DNA of 64,000 bases from Streptomyces sp. NBC_01803 (GCF_035917415.1 NZ_CP109073.1:1843001-1907000), one strand, 5' to 3'. Positions 46,492-55,136 are shown, numbered from the stretch's first letter. Notes: generated from the sequence alone by a model not told the origin. A program made the numbers and translations.

Positions 46492-46802
46492 GCCGTCAGT
46501 GTGCCCGCACGGCGACGATGGCCGAAACCCGTCGTCGGCGACAAAGGAGCAGGTCGCGTGAGCGCGAACGCTATGAACGGAAACGTGACGGGCGTCTCAC
46601 CCGGGTGAATAGTCGCGGAGACGTCGAGCCGACGCACATCTCCCACGCTCCAAGTCCCCACGCTCCATGTCCCCGCGGTCCCCGCGGTCCCGGCGGTATC
46701 CCCGCGGTCCCCGCGGTCCCGGCGGTATCCCCGCAGTCCCCGCAGTCCCCGCGGTTCCCGCAGTCCCACTCCGCACTCCACGAAGACGAGGAGGCCGCCG
46801 CT
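46492..46802. other. Divergent control region between kinase and symporter genes
   Basis: A 311-base gap. Its right half is the C/G-rich tandem repeat at 46671-46764. No gene is recognised beyond a chance-sized open frame at 46558-46608. The response regulator is expected to bind here. Confidence 0.45.
46671..46764. repeat. 29-bp and 9-bp tandem repeats upstream of the symporter gene
   Basis: CCCCGCGGT, CCCCGCGGT, CCCGGCGGTAT form a 29-bp unit found twice exactly (46671-46699, 46700-46728). It is followed by four 9-bp variants (CCCCGCAGT and similar). The array ends about 38 bases before the symporter ATG, so it lies in the 5' leader or promoter. Confidence 0.85.
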
Positions 46803-48206
46803 ATGACCGAGACGGTGACCACGACCGCGACCGAACCCCCGGGCCGCAGACGCGATCGCACCCACTACCTGTACATCGCCGTGATCCTGGCGGTGGTCGC
46901 CGGCATCGCGGTGGGGCTGGCGGCGCCGGACGCCGGCGTCGAGCTGAAGCCGCTCGGCACCGGGTTCGTCAACCTGATCAAGATGATGATCTCGCCGGTC
47001 ATCTTCTGCACGATCGTGCTGGGCATCGGCTCCGTCCGCAAGGCCGCCAAGGTCGGCGCGGTCGGCGGGCTCGCGCTGGGCTACTTCCTCGTGATGTCGA
47101 CCTTCGCGCTCGCCATCGGCCTGCTCGTCGGCAACATCCTGGAGCCGGGCTCCGGACTGCACCTCACGGAGGCGACCCGGGACGCGGGCGCGGCCCAGGC
47201 CGAGGGCGCGAGCGAGTCGACCGTCGACTTCCTGCTCGGGATCATCCCGACCACGATGGTGTCCGCCTTCACCGAGGGCGAGGTGCTCCAGACCCTGCTG
47301 ATCGCCCTGCTCGCGGGCTTCGCGCTGCAGGCCCTCGGCCCGGCCGGCGAGCCGGTGCTGCGCGGTGTGGGCTCCATCCAGCGGCTGGTGTTCCGCGTGC
47401 TGGCCATGATCATGTGGCTGGCCCCGGTCGGCGCGTTCGGCGCGATCGCGGCGGTGGTCGGCGAGACGGGCACGGACGCCCTGCGGTCGCTGGCGGTCAT
47501 CATGTTCGGCTTCTACGCGACCTGTCTGATCTTCGTCTTCGGCATCCTCGGACTGGTGCTGCGGGTGGTCGCCGGGGTGAACATCTTCACCCTGCTGCGC
47601 TACCTCGGCCGTGAGTTCCTGCTGATCCTGTCGACGTCGTCGTCGGAGTCGGCGCTGCCGCGCCTGATAGCGAAGATGGAGCACGCGGGCGTGAGCCGCC
47701 CGGTCGTCGGCATCACCGTGCCGACGGGCTACTCGTTCAACCTCGACGGCACCGCGATCTACCTCACCATGGCGTCGCTGTTCATCGCCGAGGCGATGGG
47801 CGACCCGCTGTCGCTCGGCGAGCAGATCTCGCTGCTCGGCTTCATGATCATCGCCTCCAAGGGCGCGGCCGGCGTGACCGGCGCGGGCATGGCCACCCTG
47901 GCCGGCGGCCTCCAGTCGCACCGCCCCGAACTCCTCGACGGCGTTGGGCTGATCGTCGGCATCGACCGCTTCATGAGCGAGGCCAGGGCGCTGACCAACT
48001 TCGCGGGCAACGCGGTGGCCACCGTCGTGATCGGAACCTGGACCAAGGAGATCGACAAGGGCCGGATGCGCGAAGTCCTCACCGGAGCCCTGCCGTTCGA
48101 CGAGGCCACGCTGATCGACGACGGCCACGGCGGAGACGACGGCAAGGGCCACGGCGGCGACCGGGGCGAGACGCCCGCGACCGACCGGGAGCCGGTCGGG
48201 GTGTGA
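46803..48206 (+). CDS. dctA: Dicarboxylate/amino acid:cation symporter (DctA-like)
   Basis: A 467-residue secondary transporter with eight membrane helices and two re-entrant loops. Family motifs are MISPVIFCTIVLGIGSVRKA, LILSTSSSESALPRL, TVPTGYSFNLDGTAIYLTMA and GAAGVTGAGMATLAGGLQSH. It imports C4-dicarboxylates (or Asp/Glu) with protons or sodium. The tail is Asp/Gly/His-rich. ATG 46803 follows GAGGAGG. It is probably controlled by the divergent DcuS/CitA-type kinase and regulator. Confidence 0.93.
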   Translation: MTETVTTTATEPPGRRRDRTHYLYIAVILAVVAGIAVGLAAPDAGVELKPLGTGFVNLIKMMISPVIFCTIVLGIGSVRKAAKVGAVGGLALGYFLVMSTFALAIGLLVGNILEPGSGLHLTEATRDAGAAQAEGASESTVDFLLGIIPTTMVSAFTEGEVLQTLLIALLAGFALQALGPAGEPVLRGVGSIQRLVFRVLAMIMWLAPVGAFGAIAAVVGETGTDALRSLAVIMFGFYATCLIFVFGILGLVLRVVAGVNIFTLLRYLGREFLLILSTSSSESALPRLIAKMEHAGVSRPVVGITVPTGYSFNLDGTAIYLTMASLFIAEAMGDPLSLGEQISLLGFMIIASKGAAGVTGAGMATLAGGLQSHRPELLDGVGLIVGIDRFMSEARALTNFAGNAVATVVIGTWTKEIDKGRMREVLTGALPFDEATLIDDGHGGDDGKGHGGDRGETPATDREPVGV

Positions 48207-48238
48207 TCGGCCGGCCGGCGGACCTCTAGGCTGAGCCC

Positions 48239-48910
48239 ATGCGTCTCGTCATCGCCCGCTGCTCGGTCGACTACGCCGGCCGGCTCACCGCCCATCTCCC
48301 CCTGGCACCACGGCTGATCCTCGTCAAGGCGGACAACTCGGTGTCCATCCACGCCGACGACCGGGCCTACAAGCCGCTCAACTGGATGTCGCCGCCGTGC
48401 ACGCTGAAGGAGGCCACTGGGGACGGAACGCCGGTGTGGACGGTGGAGAACAAGGCGGGCGAGAAGCTCATCATCACGATGGCGGAGATACTGCACGACT
48501 CCTCGCACGAACTGGGCGTCGACCCGGGGCTGATCAAGGACGGCGTGGAGGCCCACCTCCAGGAGCTGCTGGCGGACCGGATGGACACGCTGGGCGAGGG
48601 CTGCACGCTGATCCGCCGCGAATACCCCACGGCGATCGGCCCGGTGGACATCCTGGGCCGCGACGCCGGGGGCGGCACCATCGCCGTGGAGATCAAGCGG
48701 CGCGGCGAGATCGACGGGGTCGAGCAGCTCACGCGCTATCTGGAGCTGCTCAACCGCGATCCGCTGCTGTCCCCCGTGAAGGGCGTGTTCGCGGCCCAGG
48801 AGATCAAGCTCCAGGCTCGCACTCTGGCCACGGACCGGGGCATCCGGTGCGTGACGCTCGACTACGAGGCCCTGCGCGGCATCGACGACGACAAGCTCCG
48901 CCTGTTCTGA
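48239..48910 (+). CDS. nucS: Mismatch-specific endonuclease NucS
   Basis: A 223-residue enzyme that cuts both strands at mismatches, giving non-canonical mismatch repair in actinobacteria lacking MutS/MutL. The N-terminal DNA-binding domain begins [20 protein letters not shown]. The C-terminal RecB-like nuclease has Asp137, Glu151 and Lys153 in [20 protein letters not shown]. The last residues, DDDKLRLF, resemble a beta-clamp-binding tail, which recruits the enzyme to replication forks in this family. It follows the symporter gene by 33 bases but is functionally separate. Confidence 0.95.
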   Translation: MRLVIARCSVDYAGRLTAHLPLAPRLILVKADNSVSIHADDRAYKPLNWMSPPCTLKEATGDGTPVWTVENKAGEKLIITMAEILHDSSHELGVDPGLIKDGVEAHLQELLADRMDTLGEGCTLIRREYPTAIGPVDILGRDAGGGTIAVEIKRRGEIDGVEQLTRYLELLNRDPLLSPVKGVFAAQEIKLQARTLATDRGIRCVTLDYEALRGIDDDKLRLF

Positions 48911-48919
48911 CGCCCGGAC

Positions 48920-51196
48920 TCAGAGGACGGACGCCCGCGCGCCACCCGGGGTCGGCGTGACGGGCGGCGCGCCAATCACGCCGGTCACCTGCTCGGTCGG
49001 AGGATCGGTCGGTGGGTTCGTCGGTTCTTCGGTCGGCGTCGGCGGGTCCGTCGGCGGGTCGGTGGGCTCTTCGGTCTCGGTGGGCGGGTCCGTCGGTTCT
49101 TCCGGCTCCGTGGGCGTTCCGGTCGGGTCGGAGTCGCCGTCGCCGTTCGACGCGCCGCCGCTGCCCTGGCCGCCGGCGGCCCCGTCCTCCTCCCCCGTCG
49201 GGTCCGGAGTGGTCGGGTCCGGGTCGGTGGGCACATACGGGTCCCGTGAGGTGGCCGACTCCGCGGGAGTCTCTGTCCCGGACGGGCTGTCCGACGGCTT
49301 CGGGGAACGGTTCGCCGGGGATGCGGACGGGGTGCCGGTGTGCTCGGTGAGGGGGACGTCGGGGTCGGTGACCGCCGGGTCGCGGTGCTGGACGTTCTCC
49401 GGGGCGTTGTCCTGGCCCGAGCTGAGGCCGAGTGCCACGACCGTGCCGAGCACGGCGAGCAGCAGACCGCCCGCCGCCGCGACCGCGCCCCGGCGCATGC
49501 CCGGCGCGGCCTCCGGCTCGTCCTCGTCCGCGCCCGTCGGCGGCCGGAGGATCACCTGTGTGAGGTCATCCGACCCCGGCACCGGCCCGGGAGCCGCGCC
49601 CGCCGGGGTGGCCAGGGCCCCCGCCGGGAGGGCGAGGGGCTGGGTCCGCGCGGTCCCGCCGGGCGGCAGGGCGCGCGGGCCGGTCAGGTCCGCGACGAGG
49701 GCGAGCGCCCGGCGGCCCGCCACCGCGCCGGCCGCGTCGGCGACGGCGGCGCGCAGGGCCGCGGCCGCCTCCAGCTCGGCGCGGGCGCGGTCGAGGCGGC
49801 CCTCGCAGATGGCGAGCACGCCCAGCTCGTGGTGGAAGTACGCCTCCTGGGCGACCTCTCCGGCGGTCCGCGCCGCCTCCTGGCCGCCGCGGAGGACCCG
49901 TTCCCACATCCCCCAGCGCGGTGTGCCGGCCAGCATGGGGGCCGCCGCGCGGGCGAGTGTGGCGACGGCGGTGACGTGTCCGGCACGGTGCGCCGCCCGC
50001 AGGACGGCGAGCAGCACCTCGGCCTCGGCCGCGACCGCCGCCGGAGTGACGCTCGCCTCGGACAGCCACCATGTGTAACGCCAGGCGGCGCTGAGCGTGC
50101 GGTCGGCCGAGCCCTCCCCGTAACCGGCCGCGAGCAGGTCCGCGACCACGCCCGAGGCCAGCCGGTGGCGCCCGCCGAGCCCCGTCAGCAGGCCGGATTC
50201 CAGCAGCTCCGTGTACGCCTCGGCGGCCTGCGGCTCCCCGGTGAGCGAGGGCAGGCGGGCCGCCTCGGGCATGTCGCCCCCGAGCGCGGTGGCGAGCCGC
50301 AGGACCTCGCGGGCCGCCTCGGACAGCGCGGCGGCGAGGGTCACGGTGAGCGTGACCGAGTCGGGGAGCGGGACCTCCGGGCCGCCGCGGCGGTGGAAGG
50401 CCGCGGCGGCCTGGACGAAACGTTGCGGCAGGCCCTCGGTGTCGAACCACAGGTCGGCCGCCCAGTCGGTCTCGGCCTGGTCGAGGGGGCGGCCGATGCG
50501 GAATTCCAGCAGCTCCAGGGCGGCGGTGCGGCTGAGGCCGGGGAGGAGAAGCTCCTCGACGCGGGCGGCGCCGGTCGCGGCGGGCAGGCCGGGGAGGCCG
50601 GCCACCAGGAGCGCGCACTCGGGGGTGGCGTCGAGGATCTCATCGAGCCCCGCGCCGCCGAACTCGATGTCGTCGATGATGACCACGGCGCCGATCTCCC
50701 GCAGGGCGGCGGCGAGTTCGGTCGGGCCGGGGCGGTACGCGGGGATGTGGTGCGCGGCGGCGTACAGCTCGTGCAGCAGGTCCTTCGGGGAGCGCCGGTA
50801 GCCGTCGAGGCGTATGACCCCGAGCGGGGCGAGCCCGGCGCAGTCCCGGGCGACGGCGTCGAGGAGCGCCGTGCGGCCGGTGCCGGGGGCACCGGCGATG
50901 CGGACGGAACGGCCGTGGGCCAGCAGCCGGCCGAGCCGGTGCCGTATCTCGTCGCGCTCCAGGAGCGGTGTCTCGTCGTCCTGCCCGGACCCGGCCTCGC
51001 TCGCGGAGGCGGGCGCGCGGCGCGGGGTGATCGGACGGCGTCCGGGCGGACAGGACTCGATCTCGCTGCCGTCGACGGGATTGACGGTGAGCAGGAAGTC
51101 CCCGGCGACCAACTCGACGGCCCGCGCGGGACCCGCCTGGGCGCCCTTCGGTGCGCCGGGCTGCTCCCCCTCGGATGCGGAGTGATTCTGGTCCAT
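48920..51196 (-). CDS. P-loop NTPase with Arg in Walker A, TM anchor and acidic Pro/Thr tail
   Basis: A 758-residue protein. The P-loop is IAGAPGTGRTALLDAV (about residues 100-115), with Arg108 where Lys is expected, and GAVVIIDDIEF is the Walker B. LDGYRRSPKDLLHELYAAAH and a helical region (about 290-510, TPR-like) complete a STAND/AAA-type cytoplasmic half. One membrane helix (GAVAAAGGLLLAVLGTVVAL) precedes an external ~150-residue Pro/Thr/Glu tail (PTDPPTPTEEPTNPPTDPPT). The start is ATG 51196. It looks like an inside-out signalling protein, but function is unknown. Confidence 0.82.
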   Translation of the reverse strand: MDQNHSASEGEQPGAPKGAQAGPARAVELVAGDFLLTVNPVDGSEIESCPPGRRPITPRRAPASASEAGSGQDDETPLLERDEIRHRLGRLLAHGRSVRIAGAPGTGRTALLDAVARDCAGLAPLGVIRLDGYRRSPKDLLHELYAAAHHIPAYRPGPTELAAALREIGAVVIIDDIEFGGAGLDEILDATPECALLVAGLPGLPAATGAARVEELLLPGLSRTAALELLEFRIGRPLDQAETDWAADLWFDTEGLPQRFVQAAAAFHRRGGPEVPLPDSVTLTVTLAAALSEAAREVLRLATALGGDMPEAARLPSLTGEPQAAEAYTELLESGLLTGLGGRHRLASGVVADLLAAGYGEGSADRTLSAAWRYTWWLSEASVTPAAVAAEAEVLLAVLRAAHRAGHVTAVATLARAAAPMLAGTPRWGMWERVLRGGQEAARTAGEVAQEAYFHHELGVLAICEGRLDRARAELEAAAALRAAVADAAGAVAGRRALALVADLTGPRALPPGGTARTQPLALPAGALATPAGAAPGPVPGSDDLTQVILRPPTGADEDEPEAAPGMRRGAVAAAGGLLLAVLGTVVALGLSSGQDNAPENVQHRDPAVTDPDVPLTEHTGTPSASPANRSPKPSDSPSGTETPAESATSRDPYVPTDPDPTTPDPTGEEDGAAGGQGSGGASNGDGDSDPTGTPTEPEEPTDPPTETEEPTDPPTDPPTPTEEPTNPPTDPPTEQVTGVIGAPPVTPTPGGARASVL

Positions 51197-51311
51197 GGTC
51201 GATGTCTCTCGGGTGCGGTGCGGCGGAACCGGCTGCTGGTGCGAACGCTACCGCCGCCTTTCACGCGCACGACGGCCGGGGGCCGCACGATACGCAAGAA
51301 ATGCCCGCCCG

Positions 51312-51605
51312 TTAAGGGGTAATCGTGAGGATGCGGTGCAGCCTCGTGGCGACCAGCACCCGCTGCATCTGCGGCGGCACGTCCCGTAGCACCAGCCGCC
51401 GACCGCACCGGCCGGCCCGGCGGTGCGCGCCCATGATGACTCCGAGGCCCGTGGCGTCCCACGAGTCGAGGTGCTTGAGGTCGAGGACGAGATCTCCCTG
51501 GCCGGAGTCGACGGCGCGGTGCAGCGCCGTCTTCGCGTCCGCCGCACTGCGCACGTCCAGGCGCCCGCCGACGACCAGCCTGGCGTGGTCGCCCGTGATG
51601 TGCAT
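51312..51605 (-). CDS. STAS-domain protein (anti-sigma factor antagonist-like)
   Basis: A 97-residue STAS fold: MHITGDHARLVVGGRLDVRS, GDLVLDLKHLDSWDATGLGV, IMGAHRRAGRCGRRLVLRDV. In SpoIIAA/RsbV proteins the loop reads D-S-S/T-G, with phosphorylation on Ser. Here it is D-A-T-G, so only Thr is available, and control by a partner kinase may be altered or absent. ATG 51605 has GGGAGCGGGAG upstream; the frame extends to a weaker TTG at 51638. It is on the same strand as the NTPase gene, 115 bases upstream of its start. Confidence 0.87.
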   Translation of the reverse strand: MHITGDHARLVVGGRLDVRSAADAKTALHRAVDSGQGDLVLDLKHLDSWDATGLGVIMGAHRRAGRCGRRLVLRDVPPQMQRVLVATRLHRILTITP

Positions 51606-51772
51606 GATGCGCTCCCGCTCCCCTGGAACGATTGTCAACGACTGCTCAACCTGACGGCCCGAGGGGCCGCTGAGTTGCCGTGCGCGCTCTAACCGATACC
51701 GAAATCACCCGCAAGAGTGATCCTTAAGCCTTGTGGGTGCGGCAACGGCGGAGACTCCCTGCTGATGGGGCC

Positions 51773-52621
51773 TCAGTGCTGATAGAAGCCCTGTCCGCTC
51801 TTCCTGCCGATGTCCCCGGCGTCCACCATGCGCCGGAGCAGCTCCGGGGCCGCGAACTTCTTGTCGCGGGACTCCGCGTAGATGTTCTCGGTGGCGTTCC
51901 GGATGATGTCGAGGCCGGTGAGGTCGGCGGTGGCCAGTGGGCCCATGGCGTGCCCGAAGCCCAGCCGGCAGGCCGTGTCGATGTCCTCGGCGCTGGCCAC
52001 GCCCGACTCGTAGAGCTTGATCGCCTCCACCACCAGCGCCGAGATCAGGCGCGTGGTGACGAAGCCCGCGACGTCGCGGTTGACGACGACGCAGGTCTTA
52101 CCGGTGGACTCGGCGAACTCCCGCGCGGTGGCGAGCGTCGCGTCGCTGGTCTTGTGACCGCGGACGAGCTCGCACAGCGCCATCATCGGCACCGGCGAGA
52201 AGAAGTGGGTCCCTACCACGCGCTCGGGGGCCGAGGTGACGGCGGCGAGCTTGGTGATGGGGATGGCCGAGGTGTTGGAGGCCAGCACGGTGCTGTCCTT
52301 CACCAGCCCGTCGAGGGTGCGGAACAGCTCCTGCTTGACCTCGACGTCCTCGAACACCGCCTCGATCACGACGTCGGCGTCGCCGGCGGCCCCGAGGTCC
52401 GTGGTGGTGCTGATCCGGGCGAGGGTCGCCTCCGCGTCGGCCTCCGTCAGCCGGCCCTTGGCGGCGAACTTGGCGACCGAGGACTCGATGCCGCGCACGC
52501 CACGGGCGAGGGCGTCCTCGGTGACGTCCCGCAGGACGACGTCCCAGCCCGCCTGAGCGGCGACCTGGGCGATGCCGGACCCCATGAGTCCGGCTCCGAC
52601 GACGGCGAGCTTCCTGGCCAC
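51773..52621 (-). CDS. 3-hydroxybutyryl-CoA dehydrogenase
   Basis: A 282-residue NAD(P)-dependent enzyme. KLAVVGAGLMGSGIAQVAAQ is the dinucleotide fold. ADVVIEAVFEDVEVKQELFR, LASNTSAIPITKLAAVTSAP and VGTHFFSPVPMMALCELVRG contain the catalytic Ser/His/Glu set. RDVAGFVTTRLISALVVEAI and the C-terminal dimer domain follow. It interconverts acetoacetyl-CoA and 3-hydroxybutyryl-CoA, connecting with the thiolase at 31203 and, through butyryl-CoA, with IcmA. The start is GTG 52621 after GGGAG. Confidence 0.94.
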   Translation of the reverse strand: MARKLAVVGAGLMGSGIAQVAAQAGWDVVLRDVTEDALARGVRGIESSVAKFAAKGRLTEADAEATLARISTTTDLGAAGDADVVIEAVFEDVEVKQELFRTLDGLVKDSTVLASNTSAIPITKLAAVTSAPERVVGTHFFSPVPMMALCELVRGHKTSDATLATAREFAESTGKTCVVVNRDVAGFVTTRLISALVVEAIKLYESGVASAEDIDTACRLGFGHAMGPLATADLTGLDIIRNATENIYAESRDKKFAAPELLRRMVDAGDIGRKSGQGFYQH

Positions 52622-52735
52622 GTGTGATCTCCCTCGATGCATGACGAGCCGGGAACCCCAGACCCTAGCGACCGTTGGGCGTCCGTGGGGGGAGAAGAGA
52701 CGCGCGTCACGGCGCGCGGGACGGCGTGCGCGGGG

Positions 52736-52834
52736 GTCAGGCGCGGGACGGCGTGCGCGGGGCGTCAGGCGCGGGAGGTCAGGCGCGGGGCGTCAGGCGC
52801 GGGAGGTCAGGCGCGGGAGGTCAGGCGCGGGGGC
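52736..52834. repeat. 14-bp minisatellite after the tetR stop
   Basis: GTCAGG begins at 52736, 52764, 52778, 52792, 52806 and 52820, giving an exact 14-base period (the first gap is two units). The unit is GTCAGGCGCGGGAG with small variants. The last copy overlaps the tetR stop codon, so the array seems to have grown from the gene's 3' end. Confidence 0.85.
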
Positions 52835-53459
52835 GGCGCGCGTAGCCGCGCACCCGCTCGCTCATCAGCGACTCGGCCACCTCCAGCCTCTCCAGCATCA
52901 TTCCCGCGGTGGCGTCGACGGGGCGCCGGGCCATCGCGCAGGCGCCCGCCGTGCGGTAGAGGTCGCCATGGAACGCCATGAGCTGAACCGCGATCAGGGC
53001 GGGCGTGTGGTCGCCGGCGGGAGCGCCGGCCTCAGTGCGGAGCGTCTGGGCGAGCCGCTCCGTCGTCTCGTGCTGCATCCGCATGAGCCGGGCCATCAGC
53101 GCCGGGGAGCCGAAAGCGATGCGCATGAAGCGGAAATATCCCTCGGTGAGGCCCATCCACTCGCGCCGGTTGACGATGTCGTCGCGCAGGCCGCGCAGCA
53201 GCGCCTCGGCCGCGGACTCGCCGGGCTCGCGCTCGCGGACGCGACGGGAGGGGCGGTCGACGGCTTCGGCGCCCCGGTCGAGAAAGAGGTCCTCCTTGGC
53301 CGGGAAGTAGTTGTAGACGGTGTTGACGGAGACGTCGGCCGCCTCCGCCACCTCCGCGACCGTCACCGCGTCGAAGCCGCGCTCCAGGAACAGCCCGGTC
53401 GCCACATCGGAGATGTGCTGTCTCGTCTGCTGCTTCTTGCGTTCTCTGAGCCCGGCCAT
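52821..53459 (-). CDS. TetR-family regulator
   Basis: A 212-residue repressor. The helix-turn-helix is KKQQTRQHISDVATGLFLER, then TVAEVAEAADVSVNTVYNYF. The C-terminal ligand domain is helical (EWMGLTEGYFRFMRIAFGSP). ATG 53459 (MAGLRERKKQQ) gives the usual length. It is divergent from a DrrA-like exporter gene with 80 bases between, so it most likely represses the exporter and itself. Confidence 0.92.
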   Translation of the reverse strand: MAGLRERKKQQTRQHISDVATGLFLERGFDAVTVAEVAEAADVSVNTVYNYFPAKEDLFLDRGAEAVDRPSRRVREREPGESAAEALLRGLRDDIVNRREWMGLTEGYFRFMRIAFGSPALMARLMRMQHETTERLAQTLRTEAGAPAGDHTPALIAVQLMAFHGDLYRTAGACAMARRPVDATAGMMLERLEVAESLMSERVRGYARRPRA

Positions 53460-53504
53460 GCCGCCATGGTAGCGATTCTTGACTAACCTGAAAACTTGGT
53501 GGCG

Positions 53505-53518
53505 TTGCAAATTTGCAA
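53505..53518. promoter_or_regulatory. Perfect palindrome, likely TetR operator
   Basis: TTGCAAATTTGCAA is a 14-base perfect palindrome between the divergent regulator and exporter genes, 22 bases before the exporter ATG. Read towards tetR, its TTGCAA also forms a -35 with GTTAGT 17 bases later. Confidence 0.6.
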
Positions 53519-53539
53519 GTGGTCTGGTTTTCTGAGGAC

Positions 53540-54325
53540 ATGGCTCCGATCCTCACGACACACGACCTCGCCCGCACCTTCGAGACCAAGCGCGGCACGG
53601 TGGAGGCTGTGCGCGGCATCGACATGACCGTCGAGCCCGGCGAGATCCTCGGCTTCCTCGGACCCAACGGAGCGGGGAAGAGCACCAGCCTGCGCATGCT
53701 GACCACGCTCCTGCCCCCCACCCGCGGCACGGCCACCGTGGCCGGGCACGACCTGGCCCGCGAGCCCGACCGGGTCCGGCAGCGCATCGGATATGTGGCC
53801 CAGTCCAGCGGTGTCGACCCGAACGAGACGGTGCGGAACGAGCTGACACTCCAGGGCCGCCTGTACCGACTGTCCAAGACCGAGGCCGCCGCCCGCACCG
53901 AGGCGCTCGCCGTCGATCTGGACCTGACCGAGCTGCTGGAGCGCAAGTGCTCCGAGCTCTCCGGCGGCCAGAAGCGCCGGCTGGACATCGCGATGGCGCT
54001 CACCCACCGGCCCGAGATCGTCTTCCTGGACGAGCCCACCACGGGCCTGGACCCGGGCAGCCGCGCCGACCTGTGGGACCTGATCCGCCGGGTGAGGGCC
54101 GAGCACGGCACCACCGTGTTCCTCACCACGCACTACCTGGACGAGGCCGACGCCCTCGCCGACCGGCTGATCATCGTCGACGGCGGCCGCGTCGTGGCCG
54201 AGGGCACCCCGAAGGAGCTGAAGGCCCGCCACGGCGGCTCGCCCGACGCCACCCTCCAGGACACCTTCATCGCCATCACGGGCCGCGGCCCGAAGAAGGA
54301 CGACCTGACCCCGGTCGCCCTGTGA
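53540..54325 (+). CDS. DrrA-like daunorubicin-resistance-type ABC ATPase
   Basis: A 261-residue ATPase. Walker A is GFLGPNGAGKSTSLRM, the signature is CSELSGGQKRRLDIA, Walker B is IVFLDEPTTGLDPGSR, and the H-loop is FLTTHYLDEADALADR. It is shorter than typical DrrA proteins, with a brief C-terminus (HGGSPDATLQDTFIAITGRG). The start ATG 53540 gives MAPILTTHDLARTF. It couples to the permease by a 4-base overlap. It probably exports a hydrophobic compound sensed by the divergent TetR protein. Confidence 0.93.
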   Translation: MAPILTTHDLARTFETKRGTVEAVRGIDMTVEPGEILGFLGPNGAGKSTSLRMLTTLLPPTRGTATVAGHDLAREPDRVRQRIGYVAQSSGVDPNETVRNELTLQGRLYRLSKTEAAARTEALAVDLDLTELLERKCSELSGGQKRRLDIAMALTHRPEIVFLDEPTTGLDPGSRADLWDLIRRVRAEHGTTVFLTTHYLDEADALADRLIIVDGGRVVAEGTPKELKARHGGSPDATLQDTFIAITGRGPKKDDLTPVAL

Positions 54326-55113
54326 CCGCCCGACAACGCCAAGGGATCGCCCCCGTCATGTCCACCGTGCTGTCCGACACCGCCCTCATCTATGACCGCT
54401 ATCTGCGGCAGACCCTGCGCTCCCGGATCAGCCTCGTCTTCGGGCTGCTCCAGCCGATGCTGTTCCTCGCCTTCTTCGGCCCGCTCCTGGAGGACGTGCC
54501 GCTGGGCGGCGACGGCGACTCCTGGCAGACGCTGGTCCCCGGCCTCCTGGTCCAACTCGGCCTGTTCAGCGCCGCGTTCGCCGGCTTCGGCATCATCGTC
54601 GAGAAGCAGCTCGGCGTCGTCGAGCGGATGCGGGTGACCCCGGTCAGCCGCCTCGCCCTGCTGCTGGGCCGGGTCCTGCGGGACGCGACCCTGCTGCTCG
54701 TCCAGTCGCTGATCCTGGTGACGGCGGGCGTGGCGTTCGGCCTCCGCGCGCCGGTGCTGGGCGTCGCGATCGGCTTCGTCTTCGTCGCCGCGCTGGCCAT
54801 ATCCCTGGCCTCGCTGTCCTATGCCTTCGCGATGCGGGTGAACACCATCCAGGAGTTCGCCCCGGTGATCAACTCCATCAACCTGCCCGCGATGCTGCTT
54901 TCCGGCATCCTCCTCCCCATGGCCTTGGCGCCGGCCTGGCTCGACGTCATCTCCCACTTCGTGCCCTTCCGGTACCTGGTGGAGGGCGTGCGGGCGGCGT
55001 TCGTCGGCGACTACGGCGACGGCTCGCTCGCGCTGGGCGCGGTGGTCACCCTCGCGTTCACCGCCGTGTCCCTGAGCCTTGGTACGCAGCTCTTCCGCAA
55101 GGCGGGCGCCTGA
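54322..55113 (+). CDS. DrrB-like ABC-2 permease
   Basis: About 263 residues (252 from ATG 54358) with six helices: LVFGLLQPMLFLAFFGPLLE, LVQLGLFSAAFAGFGIIVEK, LLVQSLILVTAGVAFGLRAP, AIGFVFVAALAISLASLSYA and others. VVERMRVTPVSRLALLLGRV is the usual cytoplasmic loop, and PAMLLSGILLPMALAPAWL is the ABC-2 signature region. GTG 54322 overlaps the ATPase stop. Confidence 0.92.
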   Translation: MTARQRQGIAPVMSTVLSDTALIYDRYLRQTLRSRISLVFGLLQPMLFLAFFGPLLEDVPLGGDGDSWQTLVPGLLVQLGLFSAAFAGFGIIVEKQLGVVERMRVTPVSRLALLLGRVLRDATLLLVQSLILVTAGVAFGLRAPVLGVAIGFVFVAALAISLASLSYAFAMRVNTIQEFAPVINSINLPAMLLSGILLPMALAPAWLDVISHFVPFRYLVEGVRAAFVGDYGDGSLALGAVVTLAFTAVSLSLGTQLFRKAGA

Positions 55114-55136
55114 GAGCCGCGCGGTACGCTCCCCGC

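Noticed and set aside
46558..46608. 16-codon open frame with GGAG upstream in the dctA leader region
   Set aside because: Too short to judge, and lies upstream of the repeat array with no conserved stop-start link to dctA.
46671..46764. CRISPR-like array upstream of dctA
   Set aside because: The units abut directly with no unique spacers and no cas genes are present; these are simple tandem repeats.
52736..52834. CRISPR-like array downstream of tetR
   Set aside because: A 14-bp period with no spacers; it is a minisatellite.
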